This document shows, in pieces, positions 9,661-18,403 of a DNA stretch of 64,000 nt (position 1 is its first letter; every line of letters begins with the position of its first letter). Location: the NCBI GenBank assembly GCA_051418075.1, contig JBPRGG010000132.1, positions 69,618 to 133,617 of the forward strand, read 5' to 3'. This DNA is from JBPRGG01 sp051418075. Lineage in GTDB: Bacteria; Bacteroidota; Bacteroidia; Cytophagales; Cyclobacteriaceae. Below the pieces are notes generated by a model. It had not been told where the DNA came from. It made no database searches and saw only the letters and a list, made by a program, of their open reading frames with translations. The translations under genes were made by a program, and so were the position numbers.

Positions 9661-10857
9661 ATGCTAAGTTTAATAGACTGGCAGAACAAAGAAAAGGTTG
9701 CCAGTTTGCAATTGATGTTTATTATGATAACAGCTATTATGACACTCTTGATCAAGTATGCTTTTATTCAGGGGCTGCTCCTTTCATTTTGGCTGATGAT
9801 CAGCAAGCGCCAGTTTGTATTTGCTGCATTTTTCTTGTCGGTCAGTTATCTGCTTATGGTCTATCTGTTGGAAGTAGAAGGCTGGTACAGGCAAATACCT
9901 CACTTGCTCTGGACTAATGTTCCATTCTGGTTTTTATTAGCACCCTTACTTTTTTTGCAAACCCGTACCACCATGTCTGTTCAGTGTGGACGGCAATGGA
10001 AAAATTTGTTACACTTTTTTCCCGCAGCCGGAGCCTTTCTGTACATGCTGCCTTTTTACACACAAACGGCTCCTGAAAAAATAAGAATATTTGAAGGGTT
10101 CTATTCCCAGGAAAAGATCGTGGACTTTGTACAAATGGCTTATCTGCTGCAGATGATTATGTATGCTTTTTTGGGTAAGCAATGGCTGAAAAAGATCATT
10201 GGACGATTTAAAAACCGGCTTTCTAATTCGGACCTTGTTAACCTTAACCTGCTCAGTACCACCTATTATTTCCTGGGGGCTTATATAATGTTAGCAGCGG
10301 TGTTATCAGTGGTGCTGAGCTTTTTTACTGTTGCCGGATTGTCTCTTTATATCCTGGCATTTCTGTTATTGTCTTTTACCATCATTACCGCTACCCTGAT
10401 TTTTATGAATGCAGGAGTCAACCAGCCAGCTTTTGCTGAACAGATTAGTCAACTGCTGGATGAAGAAGATTCTTCAATCTCACCGAAATATGTCAACAGT
10501 TCTCTTTCCCGGAGTAATATGCAAAACATTCTGGATCAGGTGGAAATTGTAGTTAAAAAACAGCAGTTATACAAAAACCCAGAACTTAAAATGGCTGAGC
10601 TATCTGCTTTCACTCAAATTCCATCTCATCATATTTCCCAATCCCTTAACCAACTGCTAAAAAAAAGCTTTTTCACATATATCAACATTCATCGGGTTGA
10701 GGCAGTTAAAGAACAGTTACAGCAGGGCCAGCACCAATCACTTACATTAATGGCTATAGCCGAATCGTGTGGTTTTCGCAGTGAAAGTTCTTTCTACCGC
10801 ATCTTCAAATCTCATACCGGTCTGACCCCTAAAGCTTATATCAGGCAGTATACTTAG
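9661..10857 (+). CDS. Membrane-anchored AraC-family transcriptional regulator
   Basis: 398 residues. The first about 255 are hydrophobic and form roughly seven to eight membrane helices, with no periplasmic domain of note. About 290-398 is an AraC/XylS DNA-binding domain with two helix-turn-helix units; the second reads LMAIAESCGFRSESSFYRIFKSHTGLTPKAYI, split here as AESCGFRSESSFYRIF and TGLTPKAYIRQ. This 7TM-AraC layout is common in Bacteroidota. It would let a membrane signal act directly on DNA. The start could be one of the later Met residues before the first helix. A serine hydrolase gene follows 142 bases downstream on the same strand and may be its target. Confidence 0.92.
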   Translation: MLSLIDWQNKEKVASLQLMFIMITAIMTLLIKYAFIQGLLLSFWLMISKRQFVFAAFFLSVSYLLMVYLLEVEGWYRQIPHLLWTNVPFWFLLAPLLFLQTRTTMSVQCGRQWKNLLHFFPAAGAFLYMLPFYTQTAPEKIRIFEGFYSQEKIVDFVQMAYLLQMIMYAFLGKQWLKKIIGRFKNRLSNSDLVNLNLLSTTYYFLGAYIMLAAVLSVVLSFFTVAGLSLYILAFLLLSFTIITATLIFMNAGVNQPAFAEQISQLLDEEDSSISPKYVNSSLSRSNMQNILDQVEIVVKKQQLYKNPELKMAELSAFTQIPSHHISQSLNQLLKKSFFTYINIHRVEAVKEQLQQGQHQSLTLMAIAESCGFRSESSFYRIFKSHTGLTPKAYIRQYT

Positions 10858-10999
10858 CCCCATTCATTACTCTTATCCAATTAAATGACAGTAAGTAGTA
10901 CTGCCAAAAGGCATCATCTGAAATCTTTTAATGTAATATTGTAAAAAGGCAAATTAGATAGATTTTTTTAGTACTGAAACCTTCAAAACCCGAATTATC

Positions 11000-12691
11000 A
11001 TGATCAAAAAGTTTCTCACACTGTCAATTTACCTCTTTTTAGTTTCCTCATGCTCGCCATCTACCGGCCAGAATTATGACCTGGAGGATTTGCAAAATTA
11101 CATTGACTTTAGGGCTCAGCATGGCCGTTATAGTGGGGTCACTGTGATCTACCACCAGGATTCCCTGGTTTTTACCGCAGTTAATGGAATGGCCAACCGT
11201 TCCTGGCAAGTCAGTAACAGCCTTCACACCCGGTTTGATCTGGCCTCTGTCACAAAAATGTTTACAGCCGCAGGGATTGGCATCTTGCTGGATCAGGGGC
11301 GGTTGAAACTAAATGAAAATTTCATGCACTACTGGCCCGATTTTCCCCTGCCAAATGCCCGTGACATAACTATTCGTCAACTTCTTTCACATACCAGTGG
11401 TTTGACCGACCTTTTTTTTGAGGAAGATTACCTCCATTTTGATCGAAGCCGTTTGCGACAGCTCAGCCATTACGACCGGTTTTATTCACAGCTTCGGATA
11501 AGAGATGTGCCGGAGGAGCGTATTTTGTATTCCAATACAAACTTCCTGATTCTGGGGCGGATCATTGAAAAAGTAACTGGTACTGACTACTACGAATTTA
11601 TGCAGGAGAATATTTTTGCTCCACTGCGGATGGAGAATACAGGCTTTTTCGAAAAGGATGATATTATACCAGGATTGGCTGAGGGTTATTTCCGCGATTC
11701 CCAGGCAAGTATGGAATTCGGAGTACCTAATGATGGCAAAGTTCGCAGAAATACGGCCATTCGAGCAGTGAAAGGTATGCCTGCCGGAGGTGCTTATGCT
11801 ACAGCTTCAGACATGCATCATTTTATAAAAGGGTTGCAGTCAGGAAGTCTTTTGGCGGATACTACGCTGTCAATATTTACCAATCAAGTGCAGGGAGGTT
11901 ACGGACTGGGATTTCAGACCTACCGGCAACAGGGAATTGAGGTTTGGGGGCATTCCGGTGGCTTTTATGGAGTAAGTACAATGGTGTTTTATTTGCCTGA
12001 AAAACAGCTTACCTTTATCAGCCTGACCAATCAGGACTTTGCCGCCCAGCCTGTAATGGACCGGTTTATCAATCGACTTGCCGGGCAGACAGCTTATGAG
12101 CCGATAATTATTGATGCGGAAGATTTGATCAAATATGAGGGTTATTTTGAGATAGTTTCAGGAGAGATGCTGGGGCAGCAATTGAGCATAAAAGCAAAGA
12201 AAGATCACTTGCTGTTTGACAATGCTCTTGAATTTTATCCAATTGGTAATCACCGGCTTGTGGATATTGATAATGATGGCTTTGTATTAACTTTTTCCTT
12301 CTCAAAAACTGGTGAACTCCTGGGTTTTGAGCGTGGCGACAAGGTCAGGTTTCAGCAAAGGGCCCGGAAAATAGACCCCTCTCTGATAGAAAAACTACAG
12401 GCGATCACTTTACCTGATGATTTGCTACGAGAATACCTGTTGGACTTTCGGTTTACCGAAGAAGGCATGATGCCGGGCCATCAGCCAGAATTTTCCCTGC
12501 AGGAGGGGACCCTGCTGGTGGATAATATGATGCGTTTTCTACCTTACCAGCGGGATAAATTCTTTTTGGAAGATGATCCCGGTATGCGCCTGTACTTTTT
12601 AAGAAATGATGATGGAGAGATTTATCGAATAAAAGTAATGAGAGAAAAGGAAGTAGCAGGTATTTTAGTACCCATACCAAAACAGGAATAG
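11000..12691 (+). CDS. Serine hydrolase lipoprotein, class C beta-lactamase family
   Basis: 563 residues, exported as a lipoprotein (VSSC, C18). The beta-lactamase/DD-peptidase-fold domain covers about 30-370, with catalytic S83-x-x-K86 (ASVTK), Y177-S-N179 and H318-S-G320, in the usual order and spacing of the serine hydrolase (beta-lactamase 2) family. The C-terminal about 190 residues form a separate beta-rich domain seen in such Bacteroidota proteins. The likely substrate is a peptide or ester; true beta-lactamase activity is not implied. The upstream AraC-type regulator on the same strand may control it. Confidence 0.93.
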   Translation: MIKKFLTLSIYLFLVSSCSPSTGQNYDLEDLQNYIDFRAQHGRYSGVTVIYHQDSLVFTAVNGMANRSWQVSNSLHTRFDLASVTKMFTAAGIGILLDQGRLKLNENFMHYWPDFPLPNARDITIRQLLSHTSGLTDLFFEEDYLHFDRSRLRQLSHYDRFYSQLRIRDVPEERILYSNTNFLILGRIIEKVTGTDYYEFMQENIFAPLRMENTGFFEKDDIIPGLAEGYFRDSQASMEFGVPNDGKVRRNTAIRAVKGMPAGGAYATASDMHHFIKGLQSGSLLADTTLSIFTNQVQGGYGLGFQTYRQQGIEVWGHSGGFYGVSTMVFYLPEKQLTFISLTNQDFAAQPVMDRFINRLAGQTAYEPIIIDAEDLIKYEGYFEIVSGEMLGQQLSIKAKKDHLLFDNALEFYPIGNHRLVDIDNDGFVLTFSFSKTGELLGFERGDKVRFQQRARKIDPSLIEKLQAITLPDDLLREYLLDFRFTEEGMMPGHQPEFSLQEGTLLVDNMMRFLPYQRDKFFLEDDPGMRLYFLRNDDGEIYRIKVMREKEVAGILVPIPKQE

Positions 12692-12758
12692 GCTTTTATA
12701 TCTATCTAAAGATATGTTATCTTAGAGAAACATACCACTCATCTCAAATCAACAAAAT

Positions 12759-12944
12759 ATGAAAACTAAATTTCTGCAAATAGAACCGGTTCTGCCCAGT
12801 CAGGACATTGAAAGAGACATAAATTGGCATTCCAGTTACCTCGGCTTTGAACCGGCACACTATGATAACATGTATGCTGTTTTGCGGAGAGAAAAACTTT
12901 TCATCCACCTCCAGTGGCATGCCGATAGCAAGGATGACTCCTAG
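12759..12944 (+). pseudogene. Truncated glyoxalase/bleomycin-resistance-like gene
   Basis: The 61 codons encode only the first part of a VOC-superfamily protein (IEPVLPSQDIERDINWHSSYLGF, seen as LPSQDIERD and SSYLGFEP, then LFIHLQWHAD). The family normally runs to about 120 residues. The frame stops right after the first metal-ligand strand (HLQWH), and no continuation is visible in any frame in the following 200 bases. Together with the decayed ATP-grasp gene just downstream this looks like a deletion scar. It could still be expressed as a short protein, but function as a glyoxalase is unlikely. Confidence 0.7.
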
Positions 12945-13170
12945 TGTGTTAATTACTAAATTAAATTCACTATTTTCACCCTTCTTTTTCCTTTATACTG
13001 CGTTAAAATTTTCAACCGTAACGCTGCTATGCTCTCAAATTTTGCCTTGTCTAAAGAAAAAGGGAACAGTGAAAAATGATGCATTGCGAAAAAATACGCC
13101 CGGATAGACCCATGAATTCGGCTGCCATGATCCGAATCGCAACATTATTTTTTTGGTGGAAGATGTATAG

Positions 13171-13637
13171 CGGAAAATTTTTGGTCTTTTTGAATTGCTT
13201 TCAATCAGGCATGATCAGCTGGAAAATTTTGTAAAAGCTTTTTGTCAGAAATACCAATATCATGGTCAGATAGGTTTTGATTTTATCCGGTCTGATCAAA
13301 CTGGTGAAGTTTATGTGATTGAGGCCAATCCACGGTGATAATAGCTGCCCCCAGTGGTCCAGCTATGAATTTCCTTACCTTTTTAACTTACAATCTGATA
13401 AAGTCGCTGAAACAACGTCGTTTTTTAAGGTATGTTAAAGATATGCTGAAGGCCAGAGATGTGATTTTTAACCGGAAAGACCTACTGCCATTCTTTATGC
13501 AGATCTTTACTATGATGGAATTTTTCTATAAAAGCCTGGTTTATCGTATCAAATTATCTGAAGCTTTTTACTACGATGCTACCTGGAATGGGAACAAATG
13601 CCCAGGTGAAAAACACCGGAAAGAAAAAATAAATTAG
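13171..13637 (+). pseudogene. Decayed ATP-grasp (carbamoyl-phosphate-synthase-like) gene remnant
   Basis: Frame 13171-13338 reads LENFVKAFCQKYQYHG then IGFDFIRSD, GEVYVIEANPR and a stop. GFDFIR...VYVIEANPR is the hallmark metal-binding end of the ATP-grasp fold. After the stop the C-terminal tail resumes in another frame (to 13637) with ARDVIFNRKDLLPFFMQIF and YYDATWNG, typical of Bacteroidota ATP-grasp proteins that resemble the CPSase large subunit. The N-terminal two thirds are missing. There is at least one frameshift plus stop codons, so this is a clear pseudogene. Confidence 0.75.
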
Positions 13638-13697
13638 AACTTTTGAGGCCAAATATAGTTTAGAGTTGGATGTAAAACCGAAAACAATATTTTTTTT

Positions 13698-14207
13698 ATG
13701 GCACAAGTAACGTTTAAAGGAAACCCGATTAATCTGGTAGGTGATCTACCTCAGGAAAATGCAACAGCTGAGGATGTCATTTTGGTAAAAGATGATATGT
13801 CCGAAGTAAAACTTTCAGAAATGAAGGGCAAAGTAAAGATCTTAATTGTTGTACCCAGCCTGGATACTTCAGTTTGCGCCACTGAAACCCGCAATTTTAG
13901 TCAAAAACTATCCAGTAAAAAGGATATTGAAGCCATTGTAATATCTAAAGACCTGCCTTTTGCTATGAAAAGATATATGCAGGAAAATGATATCAGCAAT
14001 ATCACTTCAGCTTCTGATTTCAGATATTGTGATTTCAACAAGAAATTCAACACCGAAATGGCGGATGGTCCATTAAAAGGTTTGTCAGCCCGGGCTGTAT
14101 TTGTTCTGGATAAAGACAACGTAGTGAAATATGCAGAACTGGTACCGGAAATTGCCCAGGAGCCTGATTATGATAAAGCCATTGAAGCTGCTGAAAAATT
14201 AGTCTAA
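13698..14207 (+). CDS. tpx: Thiol peroxidase (atypical 2-Cys peroxiredoxin, Tpx)
   Basis: 169 residues, the full length of Tpx, which reduces hydroperoxides in the cytoplasm or periplasm using thioredoxin. The peroxidatic site is intact: PSLDTSVC with C60, then ATETRNF. The DLPFA motif follows at 85-89. The resolving Cys, expected in an RFC motif a few residues later, is Met here (RYM, M94). The only other Cys is C111 (DFRYCDF). Either C111 takes over as resolving Cys or the enzyme works as a 1-Cys type. It ends before a strong bidirectional hairpin. Confidence 0.93.
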   Translation: MAQVTFKGNPINLVGDLPQENATAEDVILVKDDMSEVKLSEMKGKVKILIVVPSLDTSVCATETRNFSQKLSSKKDIEAIVISKDLPFAMKRYMQENDISNITSASDFRYCDFNKKFNTEMADGPLKGLSARAVFVLDKDNVVKYAELVPEIAQEPDYDKAIEAAEKLV

Positions 14208-14221
14208 ATTGGATTTGTTTT

Positions 14222-14252
14222 ATACCATCTAAATTCTATGTTTAGATGGTAT
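14222..14252 (+). terminator. Bidirectional terminator between tpx and HXXEE gene
   Basis: A perfect 12-bp stem, ATACCATCTAAA (14222-14233) with TTTAGATGGTAT (14241-14252), loop of 7, followed by TTATTATT on the plus strand. It overlaps the stop of the convergent minus-strand gene, so it can serve both. Confidence 0.75.
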
Positions 14253-14772
14253 TTATTATTATCCTGCTTAACCCTAAAGAAGAAATTGTCAGTAACGGAT
14301 TCAGTAACAAACCTGCCAAAAATATCCATATCATTTTTCTTCTGCTGATGATACCATGTTTTAGTGCGTGTATGAAAAGATAAATTCCCAGAGGAAGAAA
14401 AAATCCCACTGCCGTAATCAATCCTGGTACATAGCCAAGTATTACCAGGGACTGTAGCAAATGGTTCACGCCGTTGATTAGTAGACCCGCCCCTAATACC
14501 ATCATGACTATCATGGCTGTTTTATTGCCTGAACTGATCATGAAGATGGAAATGACAAAAACAAGCAAAGTCAGGAAGCTGACAGCAATGATAAACTGTA
14601 TGGGAGATACTTCCAGCCAGATTGGAAAGATGCCCGGGAACAGGCTGGATAATTTTTCCTGTATGATATGGCCGTTTCTGTCCATACCCAATATTTCCTC
14701 AGCATTGTGTAGAGTAAAACTTATGGGAATAAACCAAAATAGTCTTTTTATGTGATCAGAAACAGATTCCAT
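14242..14772 (-). CDS. HXXEE-motif integral membrane protein
   Basis: 176 residues with about five membrane helices. The N-terminal motif H-N-A-E-E (about residues 22-26, in SFTLHNAEEIL) defines the HXXEE family of bacterial membrane proteins. A second His-containing helix (NGVNHLLQS) also matches the family pattern. The function of the family is not established; conserved His/Glu residues in the membrane suggest metal binding or catalysis. Convergent with tpx; the stop lies inside the shared terminator. No partner gene adjacent. Confidence 0.85.
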   Translation of the reverse strand: MESVSDHIKRLFWFIPISFTLHNAEEILGMDRNGHIIQEKLSSLFPGIFPIWLEVSPIQFIIAVSFLTLLVFVISIFMISSGNKTAMIVMMVLGAGLLINGVNHLLQSLVILGYVPGLITAVGFFLPLGIYLFIHALKHGIISRRKMIWIFLAGLLLNPLLTISSLGLSRIIINTI

Positions 14773-14961
14773 TTGAGTTGAGTAATAAAAATCCAGATTT
14801 TTACCTAAAAAATCCCTTCAAATTAGAAATATTCATTAACATATACAAGAAAACTGAAAAATGACCGCTTAAATATGAGGAATTAGCATTTAATATATCT
14901 TCTACTAATCTCCTGAACCGGATAATTTTTTTAAATTTAAGGTCGATTTAACTTTTTAAAT

Positions 14962-16449
14962 ATGGTTCAGGAAAATATTGGTATTCTCATCTCTTTTATT
15001 TTATACCTCTTTTGTATGATCCTGATCGGGTGGTTCTTTTTCAGCCGTACCTCAAATCTTTCCGATTATTTGTTAGGTGGCAGGGGCCTGAACAGCTGGG
15101 TTACTTCGCTGAGCGCTCAGGCTTCAGATATGAGTGGGTGGTTGTTACTGGGGCTGCCCGGATATGCTTATTTAGCTGGTCTGGAGGCTGGGTGGATAGC
15201 TTTGGGGTTATTTACTGGCACTTATATCAACTGGAAAGTGGTAGCTCGAAGACTCAGAAAATATACCGAAATTGCTGGTAATTCACTGACATTGCCTGAT
15301 TATTTTAGCGAAAGGTTTAAGTCTGATAATCACCTGCTCAGGATCATCTCTGCAGTTTTTATCCTGGTCTTTTTTTTAATCTATACTTCTTCCGGATTTG
15401 TGGCCGGGGCTAAGCTCTTCAGTACCGTATTCGGGTTGTCTTATTTTTGGGCCCTGGTGATTGGTGTGCTGGTGATCATTTCCTATACTTTTCTGGGTGG
15501 GTTTATGGCCGTAAGCTGGACTGATTTTGTACAGGGTATTATCATGTTTATAGCCATAATTCTGATTCCTGGGCTGGCTGTATGGCAAACAGGAGGCTTT
15601 AATGCTACTTTTGATCAAATAACTGAAATCAATCCCCATTGGCTAAGTTTCAGCCAGACCACTGAAGGAGTGCCTATTTCAGCCATTGTGATTATCTCTT
15701 CCCTGGCCTGGGGGCTGGGTTATTTTGGACAACCACATATTCTGGCTCGTTTTATGGCCATTCGACATTCTTCCCAGATCAAAAAAGCGCGTAGAGTAGC
15801 CATTGTATGGGTAGCTGTAAGTTTGATATGCGCTGTGTTTATAGGAATGCTGGGTAACCTGGTAGTGGAGCAGTCTTTACAGGGGGATGATGCCGAAACG
15901 GTTTTTATGCTGATGATAGAAGCATTGGTGCATCCCCTTTTCTCAGGAATTATCCTTTCGGCTATTTTAGCAGCAATTATGAGTACAGCTGACTCCCAGC
16001 TTTTGGTTACATCTTCAGCCATCAGTGAAGATATTTACCGGGTACTGATTAAAAAAGATGCTTCTGACCGTGATTTGCTTTGGGTAAGCCGGGCCAGTGT
16101 ATTGGTGGTTGCAATTGTTGCCTTTATCATAGCTCTTAATCCGGAATCATCAGTTTTGGAATTGGTAGCTTATGCCTGGGCTGGCTTTGGCGCTTCATTT
16201 GGGCCATTAATTCTTTTTTCTTTATTTTGGAAAAGAATGACTTATAAGGCTGCCATATCGGGGGTATTATCAGGGGGGATTACTGTTTTGCTATGGAAAC
16301 AGCTTAACGGTGGTCTGTTCGAACTTTATGAAATAGTGCCCGGGTTTTTGTTGTCATGTTTTTGTATTGTATTAGTAAGTTGGTGGGATCGTCCTCCATC
16401 CAAACAAGTGATTCGGGAATTTGAAAGTATTGAGACCATTGATATTTAA
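14962..16449 (+). CDS. putP: Sodium/proline symporter PutP (SSS family)
   Basis: 495 residues and about 13 membrane helices, the full length of PutP. SAQASDMSGWLLLGLPG near residues 50-67 is the Na+/proline signature of helix II, and STADSQLLVTSSAISEDIYR in TM9 is also characteristic. It imports L-proline with Na+ at the inner membrane. Monocistronic by context, with 189 bases upstream. No proline dehydrogenase gene is nearby. Confidence 0.94.
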   Translation: MVQENIGILISFILYLFCMILIGWFFFSRTSNLSDYLLGGRGLNSWVTSLSAQASDMSGWLLLGLPGYAYLAGLEAGWIALGLFTGTYINWKVVARRLRKYTEIAGNSLTLPDYFSERFKSDNHLLRIISAVFILVFFLIYTSSGFVAGAKLFSTVFGLSYFWALVIGVLVIISYTFLGGFMAVSWTDFVQGIIMFIAIILIPGLAVWQTGGFNATFDQITEINPHWLSFSQTTEGVPISAIVIISSLAWGLGYFGQPHILARFMAIRHSSQIKKARRVAIVWVAVSLICAVFIGMLGNLVVEQSLQGDDAETVFMLMIEALVHPLFSGIILSAILAAIMSTADSQLLVTSSAISEDIYRVLIKKDASDRDLLWVSRASVLVVAIVAFIIALNPESSVLELVAYAWAGFGASFGPLILFSLFWKRMTYKAAISGVLSGGITVLLWKQLNGGLFELYEIVPGFLLSCFCIVLVSWWDRPPSKQVIREFESIETIDI

Positions 16450-16498
16450 GCGGGGGTAGGAGCTAAGGTTTATATTCTTCATTGCGGGACATTTTTGG

Positions 16499-16585
16499 CC
16501 TGGCCGGAAGGGCCCGGCACATCATTGTAGTATTTTCTGTCGGGCCAGCGCTGTCTTTGATTTTCTAATAATCATAGGCCTCTTG
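16499..16585 (+). repeat. Dispersed repeat, copy A (internally deleted)
   Basis: Shares CTGGCCGGA at the left and TTTTCTGTCGGGCCAGCGCT then TCTAATAATCATA at the right with the copies at 27262 and 56267, in the same orientation. The roughly 100-base middle, including the hairpin, is missing here. Confidence 0.7.
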
Positions 16586-16672
16586 CAATCTGCCTCAGCA
16601 GTCAGAGCATATTGTCATTCGTATTTTTCTACAGATATCGGGAGATCACTTTATCGCTATATACAATCAAAA

Positions 16673-17578
16673 CTAGCCCATCTTCGATCTTTTGATCAGG
16701 TAAGCACTTAAGATTTTATCATAGTCTTCATTGATATCTGCTTCGATGAAATCAATTTTAAAATGGCCACACTTGATTTTCAGGTCATGATAATACTTGA
16801 GCATGTATTGTTGATAATTCTTTTTGATCTGTGAAGGTTGAAGTTTTACCTTTTCCCGGGTTTCAAGGTCAATAAATTCATAAGGCCGCTCTTCAAAATC
16901 AAATTCAAATTCAGTTTTACGATCTGTGACATGAAAAATCAGCACTTCATGCTGGTTATGTTTAAGATGCTGCAGGGCGGTCAGGGTCTTATCAATTTGT
17001 TCTTCATTATCAAACATGTCACTGAAAAGGATCACCAGACTGCGGCGATGGATCTTTTCAGCGATCTGATCGATTACATCCGCCACTGCTGTTCTTTTTT
17101 CCATATGGTTTTGTTGAAGCAGGTTTTCCAGGTAAATGAACAATTTATGCAGATGTGAACCGGTAGATTTAACCTGAGTCTGGATTTCTATCTGATCAGA
17201 AAAGGTGGTTATACCCACTGCATCCCTTTGCCGGTGCAGTAAAAAAGCCAGTGTGGCAGCTGCCATTATGCTAAAAGTAATTTTACCGTAGGTATTCACC
17301 GGATAATACATGGAAGAAGAATTATCAATAACCAGCTGACAACGAAGGTTGGTTTCCTCTTCATATCTTTTAGTAAAAAGCTTATCGGTTTTGGCATACA
17401 CCTTCCAGTCAATATGCCGGGTGCTTTCACCTGTATTGTAAAGTCTGTGTTCGGCAAACTCAACTGAAAATCCATGGTAAGGCGATTTATGCAGACCGGT
17501 AATAAAACCTTCCACCATCTGCTTCGCCAGAAATTCTATGTTGCCAAACTCTCTAACTTTCTTTAAGTCTAATTTCAT
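16673..17578 (-). CDS. DUF58-domain protein (vWA-like)
   Basis: About 301 residues from the preferred start MKLDLKKV (17578); an in-frame ATG at 17596 would add six residues that the family lacks. DUF58 motifs are clear: HGFSVEFAEHRLYNTGES, RHIDWKVYAKTDKL and RYEEETN, followed by a vWA MIDAS-like DNSSSM. Such proteins usually pair with a MoxR-type AAA+ ATPase and function in envelope or metal-cofactor assembly (BatA/B-like operons). No MoxR or Bat gene is adjacent, so its partner must be elsewhere. Soluble; no signal peptide. Confidence 0.92.
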   Translation of the reverse strand: MKLDLKKVREFGNIEFLAKQMVEGFITGLHKSPYHGFSVEFAEHRLYNTGESTRHIDWKVYAKTDKLFTKRYEEETNLRCQLVIDNSSSMYYPVNTYGKITFSIMAAATLAFLLHRQRDAVGITTFSDQIEIQTQVKSTGSHLHKLFIYLENLLQQNHMEKRTAVADVIDQIAEKIHRRSLVILFSDMFDNEEQIDKTLTALQHLKHNQHEVLIFHVTDRKTEFEFDFEERPYEFIDLETREKVKLQPSQIKKNYQQYMLKYYHDLKIKCGHFKIDFIEADINEDYDKILSAYLIKRSKMG

Positions 17579-17977
17579 TGCCTTGTATTGAATCACATTA
17601 AATATAAGCCTTTAATTCCACATAAACCGCGCCTATTGGTTGATATTTCCTGATAAAAATGTGGATACTTTAACTACAACCATTCCGGGTTTAAATTGTG
17701 GGGCATTCTGGTAAAATTTACAGCATGATCATTTTTTACCACTGGGAAGGCAAAAAAATATAAAATTGTTTTGAATATTCAATTATTATTATAATCTTGA
17801 GTGATAATAATTACTTGAAGATATTATTATAAATCAGTTAAGATTTATTTAAAGTTATTTGCAAATGTAAATGAATGTATGCTATCTTTAAAGTAGTTTT
17901 TGGATAGAATTAACAAATTTTTAATTTCAAGCATATAAAATAAGCATATAAATTTGTAAACAAAAACACTTAGGATT
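17579..17977. other. Divergent intergenic region, DUF58 / Pur-alpha
   Basis: About 400 AT-rich bases between divergent genes. A TTTG at the ATTTGCAAATG motif (about 17858) is followed about 21 bases later by TATCTTTA, a loose promoter-like pair for the plus-strand gene. No open frame or repeat seen. Confidence 0.35.
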
Positions 17978-18310
17978 GTGGAAGAGAACAAGGAAAACGG
18001 AAAACAAGAGATTTATTCGCAAAGAGTCAGAGCAGGTAAGAGAACTTATTTCTTTGATGTGAAGTCAACCAGATCTAACGATTATTATCTGACCATTACC
18101 GAAAGCAAAAGAAGGTATAAGGATGATGGGTTCTTTTATGAAAAGCACAAAATCTTTCTTTATAAAGAAGATTTTGACAAATTCATTACTGCTTTAAAGG
18201 AAACTGTTGACCATGTCAAAACAGAACTGATGCCGGAATTTGATTTTTCTCAATTCGATAAGAATGAGGAAGAATCAGAAGAAATGGGTGGCGAATTGAA
18301 ATGGGATTAA
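17978..18310 (+). CDS. Pur-alpha/DUF3276-family nucleic-acid-binding protein
   Basis: 110 residues. Start is a GTG at 17978 (EENKENGKQEIYSQ); there is no upstream ATG in frame. The PUR domain covers about 14-85: RVRAGKRTYFFDVKST, YYLTITESKRRY and KIFLYKEDFDKF. An acidic tail follows (EEESEEMGGELKWD). PUR-repeat proteins bind single-stranded purine-rich DNA or RNA; in Bacteroidota this small protein is widespread and thought to be a housekeeping regulator. A hairpin terminator follows 24 bases after the stop. Confidence 0.93.
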   Translation: MEENKENGKQEIYSQRVRAGKRTYFFDVKSTRSNDYYLTITESKRRYKDDGFFYEKHKIFLYKEDFDKFITALKETVDHVKTELMPEFDFSQFDKNEEESEEMGGELKWD

Positions 18311-18334
18311 TTATTTAAGGAAAAAATTTGTACT

Positions 18335-18370
18335 AAAGCTCTTGGAATAATTCAAGGGCTTTATTTTTTT
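18335..18370 (+). terminator. Rho-independent terminator after Pur-alpha gene
   Basis: Stem AAAGCTCTTG (18335-18344) with CAAGGGCTTT (18353-18362), one T-G pair, loop of 8, followed by ATTTTTTT. It sits between the Pur-alpha and AI-2E transporter genes. Confidence 0.8.
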
Positions 18371-18403
18371 ACTATTTTTGCCGTTCAGCCTCACTGTGTC
18401 ACT

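Noticed and set aside
11000..12691. Antibiotic-resistance beta-lactamase
   Set aside because: The fold and motifs are shared with many peptidases and esterases; the long extra C-terminal domain and context do not point to resistance.
12847..13107. Open frame over the glyoxalase remnant
   Set aside because: The frame overlaps the recognisable glyoxalase text in another phase and its translation is low in structure and resembles nothing.
13335..13637. Free-standing 100-residue gene
   Set aside because: Its sequence is the C-terminal tail of the ATP-grasp remnant and it lacks its own start region.
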